From Abelmoschus esculentus (taxonomy: Eukaryota > Streptophyta > Magnoliopsida > Malvales > Malvaceae), in assembly GCA_035048815.1 (NCBI GenBank), contig JAUCBN010000017.1:9048936-9112935 (forward strand): 64,000 nucleotides of DNA, in the 5' to 3' direction. Both the position numbers and the translations under genes were made by a program. This document shows positions 1 through 14,309 of this stretch, one piece after another. The number at the start of each line of letters is the position of its first letter. Within the stretch, counting starts at the first letter, position 1. The notes below the pieces were generated by a model. The model was given only the letters and a program-made list of their open reading frames with translations. It had not been told where the DNA came from and searched no databases.

Positions 1-3000
1 AAAAGCTGAAAATTTTAGATTAATCTGTATAATTATGTTCAAAAGCCCATAATTAACAATTTGAACTCATAAAATTTGATTTAATAACTTTTGGTTGTCG
101 TTTTGTTGCGATTAAAACGTGTATGTCTAAATGACCTTTATTGAGAATCAATTCGAATTTTAACCGAGTAAAAAGCTGAAAATTTGAGATTAATCTGTAT
201 AATTATGTTCAAAAGCCCATAATTAACAATTTGAGCTCATAAAATTTGATTTAATAACTTTTTGTTGTCGTATTGTTGCGATTAAAACGTGCCTGTCTAA
301 ATGATCTTTATTGTGAATCAGTTTAAATTTTAACCGAGTAAAAAGCTGAAAATTTGAGATTAATCTGTATAATTATGTTCAAAAGCCCATAATTAACAAT
401 ATGAACTCATAAAATTTGATTTAATAACTTTTTGTTATCGTTTTGTTGCGATTAAAACGTGCTTATATAAATGACCTTTATTGTGAATCAGTTCAAATTT
501 TAACCGAATAAAAAGCTTAATATTTGAGATTAATTTGTACAAATATGTTCAAAAGCCCATAGTTAACAATTTGAACTCATAAAATTTAATTTAATAACTT
601 TTGGTTGTCGTTTTTTTGCGATTAATACGTGTATGTCTAAATGACCTTTATTGAGAATGATTTTGAATTTTAACCGAGTAAAAAGCTGAAAATTTGAGAT
701 TAATCTGTATAATTATATTCAAAAGACCATAATTAACAATTTGAACTCATTAAATTTGATTTAATAACTTTTGATTGTCGTTTTGTTGCGATTAAAACGT
801 ATATGTCTAAATGACTTTATTGAGAATTTGTTCGAATTCTAACCGAGTAAAAAGCTGAAAATTTGAGATTAATCTGTATAACTATGTTCAAAAGCCCATA
901 ATTAACAATTTGAACTCATAAAATTTGATTTAATAACTTTTGAGTTTTTTTTTTATTTTGATTAAAACGTGCATGTCTAAAGGGTCATTATAGCAAATCA
1001 GTTCGCATTTTAACCGAGTAAAAGCTAAAAATTTGAGATTAATCTGTAAAATTATGTTCAAAAGCCCATAATTAACAATCTGAACTCATAAAATTGGATT
1101 TAATAACTTTAGTTGTCGTTTTGTTGCGATTAAAACATGCTTATCTAAATCATCTTTATTTTGAATCAGTTTAAATTTTAACGGAGTAAAAAGCTGAAAA
1201 TTTGAGATAATCTGTATAATTATTTTCAAAAGCCCATAATTAACAATTTGAACTCATAAAATTTGATTTAATAACTTTTTATTATCGTTTTGTTGCGATT
1301 AAAACGTGCTTATCTAAATGACCTTTATTGTGAATCAGTTCAAATTTTAACCGAATAAAAAGCTTAAAATTTGATATTAATCTATATAATTATGTTCAAA
1401 AGCCCATAGTTAACAATTTGAACTCATAAAATTTGATTTAATAACTTTTGGTTGTCGTTTTTTTGGGATTAAAACGTGCATGTCTAAATGACCATTATTG
1501 AGAATCAGTTCGAATTTTAACCGAGTAAAAAGCTGAAAATTTGAGATTAATCTGTATAATTATGTTCAAAACCCATAATTAACAATTTGATCTCATAAAA
1601 TTTGATTTAATAACTTTCGGTGGTCATTTTGTTGCGATTAAAACGTGCATGTGTAAATGACCTTTATTGAGAATCAGTTCGAATTTTAACCGAGTAAAAA
1701 GCTGAAAATTTTACATTAATCTATATAATTATGTTCAAAAGCCCATAATTAACAATTTGAACTCATAAAATTTGATTTAATAACTTTTGGTTGTCGTTTT
1801 GTTGCAACTAAAACGTGCATGTGTTAATGACCTTTATTGAGAATCAGTTTGAATTTTAACCGAGTAAAAAGCTGAAAATATGAGATTAATCTATATAATT
1901 ATGTTCAAAAGCCCATAATTAACAATTTGAGCTCATTAAATTTGATTTAATAACCTTTTGTTGTCGTTTGATTGCAATTAAAACGTGCATGTCTTAATGA
2001 CCTTTATTGAGAATCAGTTTGAATTTTAACCGAGTAAAAAGCTGAAAATTTAAGATTAATTTGTATAATTATGTTTAAAAGCCCATAATTAACAATTTGA
2101 GCTCATTAAATTTGATTTAATAACTTTTGCTTGTCGTTTTGTTGCGATTAGAACGTGCATGTGTAAATGACGTTTATTGAGAATCATTTCGAATTTTAAC
2201 GGTGTAAAAAGCTGAAAAATTTAGATTAATCTGTATAATTCTGTTCAAAATCCCATAATTAACTATTTGAACTCATAAAATTTGATTTGATAACTTTTGG
2301 TTGTTGTTTTGTTGCGATTAAAACGTGCATGTCTAAATGATCTTTATTGAGAATAAGTTCGAATTTTAACCGACTAAAAAGCTGAAAATTTAAGATTAAT
2401 CTGTATAATTATGTTGAAAAGCCTATAATTAACAATTTGAACTCATAAAATTTGATTTAATAACTTCTGGTTGTTATTTTGTTACGATTAAAACGTGCAT
2501 GTCTAAATGAACTTTGTTGATAATCAGTTCGAATTTTAACCAAGTAAAAAGATTAAAATTTTGGATTAATTTGTATAATTATGTTCAAAATCCGATAATT
2601 AACAATTTGAACTCATAAAATTTGATTTAATAACTTTTGGTTGTCGTTCTGTTGCGATTAAAACGTGCATGTCTAAATGACCTTTATTGAGTATCAGTTC
2701 GAATTTTCACCAAGTAAAATGCTGAAAATTTGAGACTAATTTGTATAATTATGTTCATATATGCCAATAATGAACAAATTGAATTCATAGAATTTAATTT
2801 AATAACTTTTTGTTGTCGTTTTGTTGCGATTAAAACGTGCATGTCTAAATGATCTTTATTGAGAATCAGTTCAAATTTTAACCAAGTAAAAAAGTGAAAA
2901 TTTTAGATTAATGTGTATAATTATGTTTAAAAGCCCATAATTAACAATTTGAACTCATAAAATTTGATTTAATAACTTTTGGTTGTCGTTTTGTTGCGAT

Positions 3001-3570
3001 TAAAACGTGCATGTCTATATGACCTTTATTCAGAATCAGTTCGAATTATAACCGAGTAAAAAGCTGAAAATTTTAGATTGATCTGTATAATTTTGTTCAA
3101 AAGCCCATAATTAACTATTTAAACTCCTAAAATTTGATTTAATAACTTTTCGTTGTCGTCTTGTTGCGATTAAAACGTTCATGTCTAAATGACCTTTATT
3201 GAGAATGAATTCGAATTTTAACCAAGTAAAATGCTGAAAATTTGAGATTAATTTGTATAATTATGTTCATATACCCATAATTAACAAATTGAATTCATAG
3301 AATTTAATTTAATAACTTTTTGTTGTCGATTTGTTACGATTAAAACGTGCATGTCTAAATGATCTTTATTGAGAATCAGTTCGAATTTTAACCGAGTAAA
3401 AAGGTGAAAATTTTATATTAATGTGTGTAATTATGTTCAAAAGCCCATAATTAATAATTTGAACTCATAAAATTTGATTCAATAACTTTTGGTTGTCGTT
3501 TTGTTGCGATTAAAACGTACATGTCTAAATGACCTTTATTGAGAATCAGTTCGAATTTTAACCGAGTAAA

Positions 3571-5600
3571 AAGTTGAAAATTTGAGATTAATTTGTATAA
3601 TTATATTCAAAAGCACATAATTAACAATTTGAAATCATAAAATATGATTTAATAACTTTTGGTTGTCATTTTGTTGCGATTAAAACGTGCATGTCTAAAT
3701 GAACTTTATTGAGAATCAGTTCGAATTTTAACCGAGTAAAAAGCTGAAAATCTGAGATTAATCTGTATAATTATGTTCAAAATCCCAAAATTAACAATTT
3801 GAACTCATAAAATTTGATTTAAGAACTTTTAGTTGTCGTTTTGTTGCGATTAAAACGTGCATGTCTAAATGACCTTTATTGAGAATCAGTTCAAATTTTA
3901 ACCGAGTAAAAAGCTGAAAATTTTAGATTAATCTGTATAGTTATGTTCAAAAGCCCATAATTAACCATTTGAACTCATAAAAATTGATTTAATAACTTTT
4001 GGTTTTTGTTTTGTTGTGATTAAAACGTGCATGTCTAAATGACCTTTACTGAGAATGGTTTGAATTTTAACCGAGTAAAAAGTTGAAAAATTGAGATTAA
4101 TCTGTATAATTATGTTCAAAATCCTATAATTAACAAATTGAATTCATAGAATTTAATTTAATAACTTTTTATTGTCGTTTTGTTGCGATTAGAACGTGCA
4201 TGTCTAAATGACCTTTATTGAGGATCAGTTCGAATTTTAACAGAGTAAAAAGTGAAAATTTTAGATTAATCTGTATAATTATGTTCAAAAGCCCATATTT
4301 AACTATTTGAACTCATAAAATTTGATTTAATAACTTTTGGTTGTCATTTTGTTGCGATTAATACGTGCTTGTCTGAATGACCTTTATTGAGAATCAGTTC
4401 GAATTTTCACCAAGTAAAATGCTGAAAATTTGAGATTAATTTGTATAATTATGTTCATATGCCAATAATGAACAAATTGAATTCATAGAATTTAATTTAA
4501 TAACTTTTTGTTGTCGTTTTGCTGCGATTAAAACGTGCATGTCTAAATGATCTTCATTGAGAATCAGTTCGAATTTTAACCAAGTAAAAAGGTGAAAATT
4601 TTAGATTAATGTGTATAATTATGTTCAAAAGCCCATAATTAACAATTTGAACTCATAAAATTTGATTTAATAACTTTTGGTTGTTGTTCTGTTGCGATTA
4701 AAACGTGCATGTCTATATAACCTTTATTCAGAATCAGTTCGAATTTTTACGAAGTAAATTGCTGAAAATTTGATTTTAATTTGTATAATTATGTTCAAAT
4801 TCACATAATTAACAAATTGAACTCATAGAATTTAATTTAATAACTTTTTGTTGTCGTTTTGTTGCCAGTAAAACGTGCATGTCTAAAGGGTCTTTATAGT
4901 GAATCCGTTCAAATTTTAACCGAGTAAAAAGCTAAAAATTTTAGATTAATCTGTATAATTCTGTTCAAAAGCCCATATTTAACATATTGAACTCATAGAA
5001 TTTGATTTAATAACCTCTGGTTGTCGTTTTATTGCGGTTAAGACGTGAATGTCTAAAGGGGCTTTATAGAGAATCAGTTCGAATTTTAACCGAGTAAAAA
5101 GTTGAAAATTTGAGATTAATTTGTATAATTATATTCAAAAGCACATAATTAACAATTTGAAATCATAAAATTTGATTTAATAACTTTTGGTGGTCATTTT
5201 GTTGCTATTAAAATGTGCATGTCTAAATGACCTTTATTGAGAATCAGTTCGAATTTTAACCAAGTAAAAAGCTGAAAATCTGAGATTAATCTGTATAATT
5301 ATGTTAAAAATCCCATAATTAACAATTTGAACTCATAAAATTTGATTTAAGAACTTTTAGTTGTCGTTTTGTTGCGATTAAAACGTGCATGTCTAAATGA
5401 CCTTTACTGAGAATCAGTTCAAATTTTAACCGAGTAAAAAGCTGAAAATTTTAGATTAATCTGTATAGTTATGTTCAAAAGCCCATAATTAACCATTTGA
5501 ACTCATAAAAATTGATTTAATAACTTTTGGTTTTTGTTTTGTTGTGATTAAAACGTGCATGTCTAAATGACCTTTACTGAGAATGGTTCGAATTTTAACC
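3571..5600. repeat. Nine-monomer higher-order repeat within block 1 (offset 1528 bp)
   Basis: A variant string including AAGTTGAAAATTTGAG, TTCAAAAGCACATAATTAAC and the variant AAGAACTTTTAGTTGTCG occurs at 3571-4090 and again at 5099-5600. The rare AAGAACTTTTAGTTGTCG variant appears at 3821 and 5349, and a third time at 7220 (offset 1871, about 11 monomers). Sharing several rare variants in the same order points to segmental duplication of multi-monomer units. Exact edges were not determined. Confidence 0.7.
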
Positions 5601-8600
5601 AAGTAAAAAGTTGAAAAATTGAGATTAATCTGTATAATTATGTTCAAAATCCCATAATTAACAGATTGAATTTATAGAATTTAATTTAATAACTTTTTGT
5701 TGTCGTTTTGTTGCGATTAGAACGTGCATGTCTAAATGACTTTTATTGAGAATTAGTTCGAATTTTAACGGAGTAAAAAGCTGAAAATTTTAGATTAATC
5801 TGTATAATTATGTTCAAGAGCCCATAATTAACTATTTGAACTCATAAAGTTTGATTTAATAACTTTTGGTTGTCATTTTGTTGCGATTAATACGTGCATG
5901 TCTAAATGACCTTTATTGAGTATCAGTTCGAATTTTCACCAAGTAAAATGCTGAAAATTTGAGACTAATTTGTATAATTATGTTCATATGCCAATAATGA
6001 ACAAATTGAATTCATAGAATTTAATTTAATAACTTTTTGTTGTCGTTTTGTTGCGATTAAAACGTGCATGTCTAAATGATCTTTATTGAGAATCAGTTCA
6101 AATTTTAACAAGGTAAAAAAGTGAAAATTTTAGATTAATGTGTATAATTATGTTTAAAAGCCCATAATTAACAATTTGAACTCATAAAATTTGATTTAAT
6201 AACTTTTGGTTGTCGTTTTGTTGCGATTAAAACGTGCATGTCTATATGACCTTTATTTAGAATCAGTTCGAATTTTAACCGAGTAAAAAGCTGAAAATTT
6301 GATATTAATCTGTATAATTATGTTCAAAAGCCCATAATTATCATTCTGAACTCATTAAATTTATTTTAATAACTTTTGGTTGTCGTTTTATTGTGATTAA
6401 AAGGTGCATGTCTAAATGATTTTTATTGAGAATCAGTTCGAATTTTAACCGAGTAAAAAGCTGAATATTTTAGATTAATCTGTATAATTATATTCAAAAT
6501 CCCATAATTAACAATTTGAACTCATAAAATTTGATATAATAACTTTTGGTTATTGTTTTATTGCGATTAAAACGTGCATGTCTAAATAAGCTTTATTGAG
6601 AATCAGTTCGAATTTTAACCGAGTAAAAAGCTGAAAATTATAGATTAATCTGTATAATTCTGTTCAAAAGCCCATAATTAACCATTTAAACTCATAAAAT
6701 TTGATTTAAGAACTATTGGTTGTGTTTTTTTTTTTGCGATTAAAACGTGCATGTCTAAATGACCTTTATTGAGAATGAGTTTGAATTTTAACTGAGTAAA
6801 AAGCTAAAAATTTGAGATTAATCTGTATAATTATATTCAAAAGCGCATAATTATCATTTTGAACTCATTAAATTTGATTTAATAAATTTGGTTGTCGCTT
6901 TGTTGTGATTAAAACGTGCATTTCTAAATGGCCTTTATTGAGAATCAATTTGAATTTTAACCGAGTAACTAGCTAAAAATTTGAGATTAATCTATTTAAT
7001 TATGTTCAAAAGCCCATAATTAACAATTTCAGCTCATTAAATTTGATTTAATAACATTTGGTTGTCGTTTTGCTACGATTAGAACGTGCATGTCTAAATG
7101 ACCTTTATTGAGAATCAGTTCGAATTTTAACCGAGTAAAATGTTATAAACTTGAGATTAATCTGTATAAGTATGTTCAAAATCCCATAATTAACAATTTG
7201 AACTCATAAAATTTGATTTAAGAACTTTTAGTTGTCGTTTTGTTGCGATTAAAACGTGCATGTCTAAATGACCTTTATTGAGAATCAGTTCAAATTTTAA
7301 CCGAGTAAAAAGCTGAAAATTTTAGATTAATCTGTATAGTTATGTTCAAAAGCCCATAATTAACCATTTGAACTCATAAAAATTGATTTAATAACTTTTG
7401 GTTGTCGTTTTGTTGCGATTAAAACATACATGTCTAAATTACCTTTATTGAGAATCATTTCGAATTTTAACCGAGTAAAAAGCTGAAAATTTTAGATTAA
7501 TCTGCATAATTCTTTTCAAAAGCCCATAATTAATCATTTGAACTTATAAAATTTGATTTAATAACTTTTGGTTGTTGTTTTGTTGCGATTAAAACGTACA
7601 TGTTTAAATGACCTTTATTGAGAATCAGTTCGAATTTTCACCAAGTAAAATGCTGAAAATTTGAGATTAATTTGTATAATTATGTTCATATGCCCATAAT
7701 GAACAAATTGAATTCATAGAATTTAATTTAATAAATTTTTGTTGTCGTTTTGTTGCGATTAAAACGTGCATGTCTAAATGATCTTTATTGAGAATCAGTT
7801 CAAATTTTAACCGAGTAAAATGCTATAAATTTGAGATTAATCTGTATATTTATGTTCAAAAGCCCGTAATTATCATCCTGAACTCATTAAATTTGATTTA
7901 ATAACTTTTGGTTGTCGTTTTGTTGTGATTAAAACGTGCATGTCTAAATAACCTTTATTGAGAATCAGTTTGATTTTAACCGAGTAACAAGCTAAAAATT
8001 TGAGATTAATCTATATAATTATGCTCAAAAGCCCATAATTAACAATTTGAACTCATAAAATTTGATTTAATAACTTTTCGTTGTTGTTTTGTTGCGATTA
8101 AAACGTGCATGTCTAAATAACCTTTATTGAGAATTAGTTCGAATTTTAACGGAGTAAAAAGCTGAAAATTTTAGATTAATCTATATCATTATGTTCAAAA
8201 GCCAAGAATTAACAATTTGAACCCATAAAATTTGATTTATTAACTTTTGGTTATCGTTTTGTTGCGATTAAAACGTGCATGTCTATCTGACCTTTATTGA
8301 GAATAAGTTCGAATTTTAACGGAGTAAAAAGCTGAAAATTTTAGATTAATCTGTATCATTATGTTCAAAAGCCTAGAATTAACAATTTGAACTCATAAAA
8401 TTTGATTTAATAACTTTTGGTTGTTGTTTTGTTGCGATTAAAACGTGCATGTCTAAATGACCTTTATTGAGAATTCGTTCGAATTTTAACCGAGTAAAAT
8501 GCTGAAAATTTGAGATTAATCTGTATAATTATGTTCAAAAGCCCATAATTAACAATTTGAACTCATAAAATTTGATTTAGGAACTTTTAGTTGTCGATTT

Positions 8601-10912
8601 GTTGCGATTAAAACGTGCATGTCTAAATGATCTTTATTGAGAATCAGTTTGAATTTTAACCGAGTAAAAAGGTGATAATTTTAAATTAATGTGTATAATT
8701 ATGATCAAAAGCCCATAATTAACTATTTGAACTCATAAAATTTAATTTAATAACTTTTGGTTGTCGTTTTTTTGCGATTAAATCGTGCATGTCTAAATGA
8801 TCTTTATTAAGAATCAGTTCGAATTTTAACCAAGTAAAATGCTGAAAATTTGAGATTAATTTGTATAATTATGTTCATATGCCCATAATTAACAAATTGA
8901 ATTCATAGAATTTAATTTAATAACTTTTTATTGTCGTTTTGTTGCGATTAAAGCGAGCTTGTCTAAATGATCTTTATTGAGAATCAGTTCGAATTTTAAC
9001 CGAGTAAAAAGGTAAAAATTTTAGATTAATGCGTATAATTATGTTCAAAATCCCATAATTAACAATTTGAACTCATAAAATTTGATTTAATAACTTTTGA
9101 TTTGTCGTTTTGTTGTGATTAAAACGTTCATGTCTTAATGACCTTTATTGAGAATCAGTTTGAATTTTACTCGATTAAAAAGCTGAAAATTTTAGATTAA
9201 TCTGTATAATCATGTTCAAAAGCCCATAATTAACCATTTGAACTCATAAAATTTGATTTAATAACTTTTGGTTGTTTTTTTGTTGCGATTAAAACGTACA
9301 TGTCTAAATGACCTTTATTGAGAATAGTTCGAATTTTAACCGAGTAAAATGCTAAAAATTTGAGATTAATCTTTATAATTATGTTCAAAATCCCATAATT
9401 AACAATTTGAACTCATAAAATTTGATTTAATAACTTTTGGTTGTCGTTTTGTTGCGATTATAACGTACATGTCTATATGAACTTTATTGAGAATCAATTC
9501 GAATTTTCACCAAGTAAAATGCTGAAAATTTGAGATTAATTTGTATAATTATGTTCAAATTCCCATAATTAACAAATTGAACTCATAGAATTTAATTTAA
9601 TAACTTTTTGTTGTAGTTTTGTTGCGATTAAAACGTGCATGTCTAAAGGGGCGTTATAGTGAATCCGTTCGAATTTTAATCGAGTAAAAAGCTGAAAATT
9701 TTAGATTAATCTGTTTAATTCTGTTCAAAGCCCATATTTAACATATTGAACTCATAGAATTTGATTTAATAACCTCTGGTTGTCGTTTTGTTGCGATTAA
9801 GACGTGAATGTCTAAAGGGGCTTTATAGAGAATCCGTTCGAATTTTAACCGAGTATAAAACTGAAAATTTGAGATTAATCTGTATAATTTTGTTCAAAAT
9901 CCCATAATTAAAAATTTGAACTCATAAAATTTTATTTAATAACATTTGGTTGTTTTTTTGCTATTAAAACGTGTATGTCTAAATGATCTTTATTAAGAAT
10001 CAGTTCCAATTTTAACCGAGTAAAAAGGTAAAAATTTTAGATTAACCTGTATAATTATGTGCAAAAGCCCATAATTAACAATTTGAACTCATAAAATTTG
10101 ATTTAATAACTTTTGGTTGTCGTTTTGTTGCGATTAAAACGTGTATGTCTATATGATCTTTATTGAGAATCAGTTTGAATTTTCACCAAGTAAAATGCTG
10201 AAAATTTGAGATTAATTTGTATAATTATGTTCAAATTCCCATAATTAACAAATTGAACTCATATAATTTAATTTAATAACTTTTTGTTGTTGTTTTGTTG
10301 CGATTAAAACGTGCATGTCTAAAGGGGCTTTATAGCAAATCTGTTCGAATTTTAACCGAGTAAAAAACTGAAAATTTTAGATTATATTGTATAATTTTGT
10401 TCAAAAGCTCATAATTAACTATTTGAACTCATAAAATTTGATTTAAAAAATTTTGGTTATCGTTTTTTTGCGATTAAAACATGCATATCTAAAGGGGCTT
10501 TATAGCTAATTTGTTCGAATTTTTACCAAGTACAAAGCTGAAAATTTGAGATTAATCTGTATAATTATGTTCAAAAGCCCATATTTAGCAAATTGAACTC
10601 ATAGAATTTGATTTAATAACTTCTGGTTGTCGTTTTGTTGCAATTAAAATGTGCATGTCTAAAGGGGCTTTATAGTGAATCCGTTCGAATTTTAACCGAG
10701 TAAAAAGCTGAAAATTTTAGATTAATCTGTATAATTATGTTCAAATGCTCATATTTAACAAATTGAACTCATAGAATTTGATTTAATAATTTCTGGTTGT
10801 CGTTTTGTTGTGACTGAAACGTGAATGTCTAAAGGGGCTTTATACTAAATCCGTTCAAATTTTAACCAAGTAAAAAGCCAAAAATTTGAGATTAATTTGT
10901 ATATTTTTATTC

Positions 10913-10917
10913 AAAAG
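10913..10917. repeat. Target site duplication, left copy (aaaag)
   Basis: The five bases aaaag sit immediately before the TG of the solo LTR and recur immediately after its terminal CA at 14310-14314. They correspond to monomer bases 41-45 (TTC-AAAAG-CCC). Five bp is the usual Ty3/gypsy duplication size. Confidence 0.93.
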
Positions 10918-11489
10918 TGTAACCCCCTTAGCCCGGCCTTGACGGAACCGGCATTAACGGGTTACACGGGGAATATCAAACGAAACCCGCGAAGGTCCGA
11001 TTCGATAAACAACCCTAAAACCGTTATATTTTTTTATTTTATCTTTCCTAGATGCATAATCTTATTCCTACATGTCAAGGTTTCGTATAAGGCATTAATG
11101 GAACAAATCAATTATAACCAAACATCCGATTAAACACTTAAGTAAATTAAGGACTAAAACGTAAAACTTTTAAGTCCTACTAACAAAATATAAATTCTTT
11201 TTATCAAAGTTCAATTAAACACTCAAGTGTTCTTCACAACAAATTTCAACTCAAACGGATCATTCTAATATCATCAATTGCATGTTTCTCTAATTTAGGG
11301 ACAAAAATATATATCTTCCAAATTTCATGGACTTCATCCAAATTTGGTTAACCGTCTTGAAATTAAATCAACTTTATACATGCATGCAAAATTTCAGCTC
11401 AAAATAACATATGTAAGTACCCTAATCGAGCAAAGGAAGATATCCGAGACTAAAATATAATTTCCAGCAACTTTCAATTCCTGGTAGTC

Positions 11490-11640
11490 AAGGGTTTCGA
11501 AACCTTCCAGAGGTTTCGAAAATTTTCGTGTCCAGTAGCTTTCCAGAATTGAAATTTCCCACAAGGTTTCGAAACTTCCTGAAGGTTTCGAAACTATTGG
11601 ACAATGGTTTCTGAACCTTCCCAAAGGTTTCGAAACTTTG
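11490..11640. repeat. Cluster of GGTTTCGAAAC palindromic repeats in solo LTR
   Basis: Several copies of GGTTTCGAAAC or close variants, centred on the self-complementary TTTCGAAA, lie within about 150 bp. The matching cluster is at 30559-30752 and 38443-38632 in the other LTRs, so it is an ancestral LTR feature. Function is unknown. It could be a hairpin-forming or regulatory array. Confidence 0.8.
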
Positions 11641-12372
11641 GGTCTGGAACCAAAAATTCCGTCACACTAAGTGAACACTAACAATTCAGTACACAACCAT
11701 TAATCACTTCCAACTATATTCATAATTCCTAAGCATAATTAACAACTGGTAACACAGGATTTTCAACGTCACGGACATCAATCAAACTATAGGCATACTT
11801 CCTAAAAGATTATTGAAAACATAACAATCATGCAAGTATATGCTTCAACAATCCAAACAATTCCATAGACCAACAATTAACAATCAAGCAACAAAGGTCT
11901 TATTACAATATAAACCAAAGTCTAAGTACACACTCCTCGCATAGGTTGGGTTACACATTGCCATGCCCCAATTTATTTGCCAAAACATACCAAATTGTAA
12001 TAATCCATCCCCTCGGTTTCCTTGCCTCGAACGAAGCCCTGAGTGTCTTTATTTTTCTGCAAGGATGAAAAGAGAGCTTAAGCAAACATGCTTAGTGAGG
12101 AAGCTCTACAAAAAATCATCAATGCATCTATTTAAAACCATAATGAAACCATTATTTGCAATGGATCACTAAATCACGCATGCTAACATCTCATGATCAT
12201 TTTCTTTAAACCATATGAATCCTTGAGTTTACACAACCTTATCAAAACAATCTATAAATGATGCACAATATCCTTCTTAAATTCATGTATGTATATTGGC
12301 ATTCTAGTGACCACTTAATGTGAACCTTGAGTTCACCGAATACACGGATCCATTGTTAGAGACCATTATCTC

Positions 12373-12540
12373 GTCATGATACAAAGTCACCATTGACATG
12401 ACACCAAGTCACCATTGACATGACACGAAGTCACCATTATATGACTACCACGCACGATCGGACACATAGTCACCCTTGTTATGTGTAGGCGGCTCTACCA
12501 CGCACGGTTGGACACAAAGTCACCCTTGTTACGTGTAGGC
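12373..12540. repeat. Short tandem repeats in solo LTR (GTCACC arrays)
   Basis: Three copies of an approximately 20-bp unit containing AAGTCACCATTGACATGACA are followed by two copies of a larger unit containing TACCACGCACG and AGTCACCCTTGTTA. The same arrangement recurs at 31481-31644 (three small units) and 39361-39507 (two small units). Copy number of the small unit therefore varies between LTRs. Confidence 0.8.
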
Positions 12541-14309
12541 AATTTTTTGTATTCTCAACTTTGTTTATAGTGCACTTAAGACAATCCTAATGACATGTCA
12601 TTAGTATTCGAATCTAAAGTTAGTGTCACTAAGCCAATATCATAATCAAATGTGCATGATAACTTGCTGCTCATAATGCATGCATAATATGTTCAACAAA
12701 TGAACCAAAAACCATACCCAAAGGCACCATTATATATAAGGCAATTAACCATATTGTATTCCAAATCATTTCTCATAATTTTCCATATTCACGGATGATA
12801 AATAAGCTATGCATTTCAACAAGTATTTCTCATGTATGCACCAAATCAAATCATGTTCATGCATTTCCAAGAATCTTATTGCTTTACCAACATAATGCCT
12901 TTAACGAATGTAGCCGAAACTCAAGTTGATTTATCGAAAACATTTACTTTACTTACTCTTGAACTATGGAAGGTTTTCACACTCTTCCATAGTCCCCAAA
13001 ACAGAACCGTACCAAACGCGATTCGCTTTAAGTCCAAAAGCACTCACCAACAAGTGAAACGAGCTTTCGACGATATCCGATGATCGCACCAACGCACCAG
13101 CACTCAAGCACCTTCTTGTACCTCTTCTACAATATTAAAAAAAGAGCATTCTCACATCATAACATGCTCAAACCAGCAGCCATATCCGATCACCACAAAA
13201 CTACCGAAAACTTAGCCGAAAAGACCGTAAACTAAGCCAAAACGCATCCGAACAACATCAGCCCAAAACCTAATGAATCTAACATCTAATCCACTTCAAT
13301 TATGAACCAAAAACACATCTAAACCATCCTTATATCTCTAGCAACATTAAAGCACCTAAAATAGCCCCTAAAACAACCGAAAAACACCTTAAAATAACAT
13401 CGATTGCATTATTCTGAGATTAAATTAATGTGCTATCGAATGAAGACTCAATTGATCATTTAATTAACATAAAAACATAATTGAATCCATCTAATTTCAG
13501 CATTGAATGAGATCCAAAAAGATTTCACAAAAACATTCACAAAATCACTAGATCTAACATTGAAAACATAGAATTAAGTTTTTATTCAAGATTAGCAAGC
13601 TAATACTTGGGAATTTCAATAAAGAACCTCAGAAAAGAATTAAAAATCCAGAAAATTACCTTTAAGGTCTATTCACCAAAAAGATGCAATTTCCTCTTCT
13701 TGATTCCTTGCAATTTGGTGTTGATTTAATAAAATTGATGGTTAGGTTTTGTAAAGGATGGAAAGATGATTAAAATGATTTAATCTTTGTGCAAAAAGAT
13801 GCAAAAATCAGCAAGAAATTGAAGAAAAGAGATGAAGGAAAATGGAGAGAAAAATATGAGAGAAAAATGTAGTTTTATGGGAAAATAATTTTCATCTTTA
13901 ATTAAAGTAATTAACAAGCATTTTGGTGAATAAATCATTATTAAAAATTAAAATGGGTTTATGGCCCTCTAAGGATTCTAATTTTATCTTGCTTTTCAAT
14001 TTAGTCACTAAAATCACAATTTTTGAAAATCACAAATTAAGTCCTCCAATTTTCCAAAAATTACAAATTGGTCACTTATGCATAATTAAGCATAATTAAA
14101 AATCAATATAAAGTTCACATTAGTTTCTTTTAATCTTGAAATATATTTTTAATATTTTTAAACCATATTCCAAAAATTATTATTTTTCCTAATTAAAAAT
14201 ATTCTTATTTTATTTTCCCCTGAATAATGAACCGGAAAACCAGATTTGACCTGAATCGAATTCTCCTAACTAAAGCTTAAACTAATAACCCCAAAAATGG
14301 GATGTTACA

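Larger units (their letters stand above)
1..10917. repeat. Satellite block 1: tandem array of ~170-bp AT-rich monomers
   Basis: About 64 head-to-tail monomers. The start marker AAAAGCTGAA recurs at 1, 171 and 341, giving a period of 170 bp. Fixed landmarks in monomer order are AGATTAATCTGTATAATTAT, AAAAGCCCATAATTAACAA, TTGAACTCATAAAATTTGAT, GTTGCGATTAAAACGTGCAT and TTCGAATTTTAACCGAG. Copies differ by scattered substitutions and 1-2 nt indels, and the block looks more diverged than block 4. A 9-monomer spacing appears inside it: a segment near 3571-4090 recurs at 5099-5600 (offset 1528). There are no coding features. The length fits a plant centromeric or subtelomeric satellite, but location on the chromosome is inference. 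Confidence 0.97.
10918..14309 (-). mobile_element. Solo LTR of a Ty3/gypsy (Metaviridae) retrotransposon
   Basis: A 3392-bp non-satellite segment bounded by TGTAACCCCC and GGGATGTTACA, giving the TG...CA ends of an LTR. It is flanked by the 5-bp duplication aaaag. It aligns along its length with the LTRs at 29978-33548 and 37979-40326. Orientation is taken from that element, whose primer site and polypurine tract place the coding strand on minus. No internal domain or second LTR is present, so it is most simply the product of LTR-LTR recombination. It holds no credible gene; short open frames are chance. Internal landmarks are a TTTCGAAA palindrome cluster (11490-11640), tandem GTCACC repeats (12373-12540) and a purine-rich stretch (about 13800-13875, pyrimidine-rich on the element's sense strand). 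It lacks the 113-bp internal duplication present in the other two LTRs. Confidence 0.93.

Noticed and set aside
150..170. CENP-B box in the monomer
   Set aside because: TTCGAATTTTAACCGAG begins with TTCG like the box, but the required A and CGGG positions do not align; the CG-containing half is two bases too far.
1..10917. CRISPR-like array
   Set aside because: The whole 170-bp unit repeats with no unique spacers, and the context is a plant satellite.
10897..13083. Small open frames inside the LTRs (for example 10897-11133, 11394-11624, 12832-13083, 30460-30801, 32885-33178)
   Set aside because: They cross element ends or lie on repeats, show no family features, and homologous LTR copies do not keep them intact.
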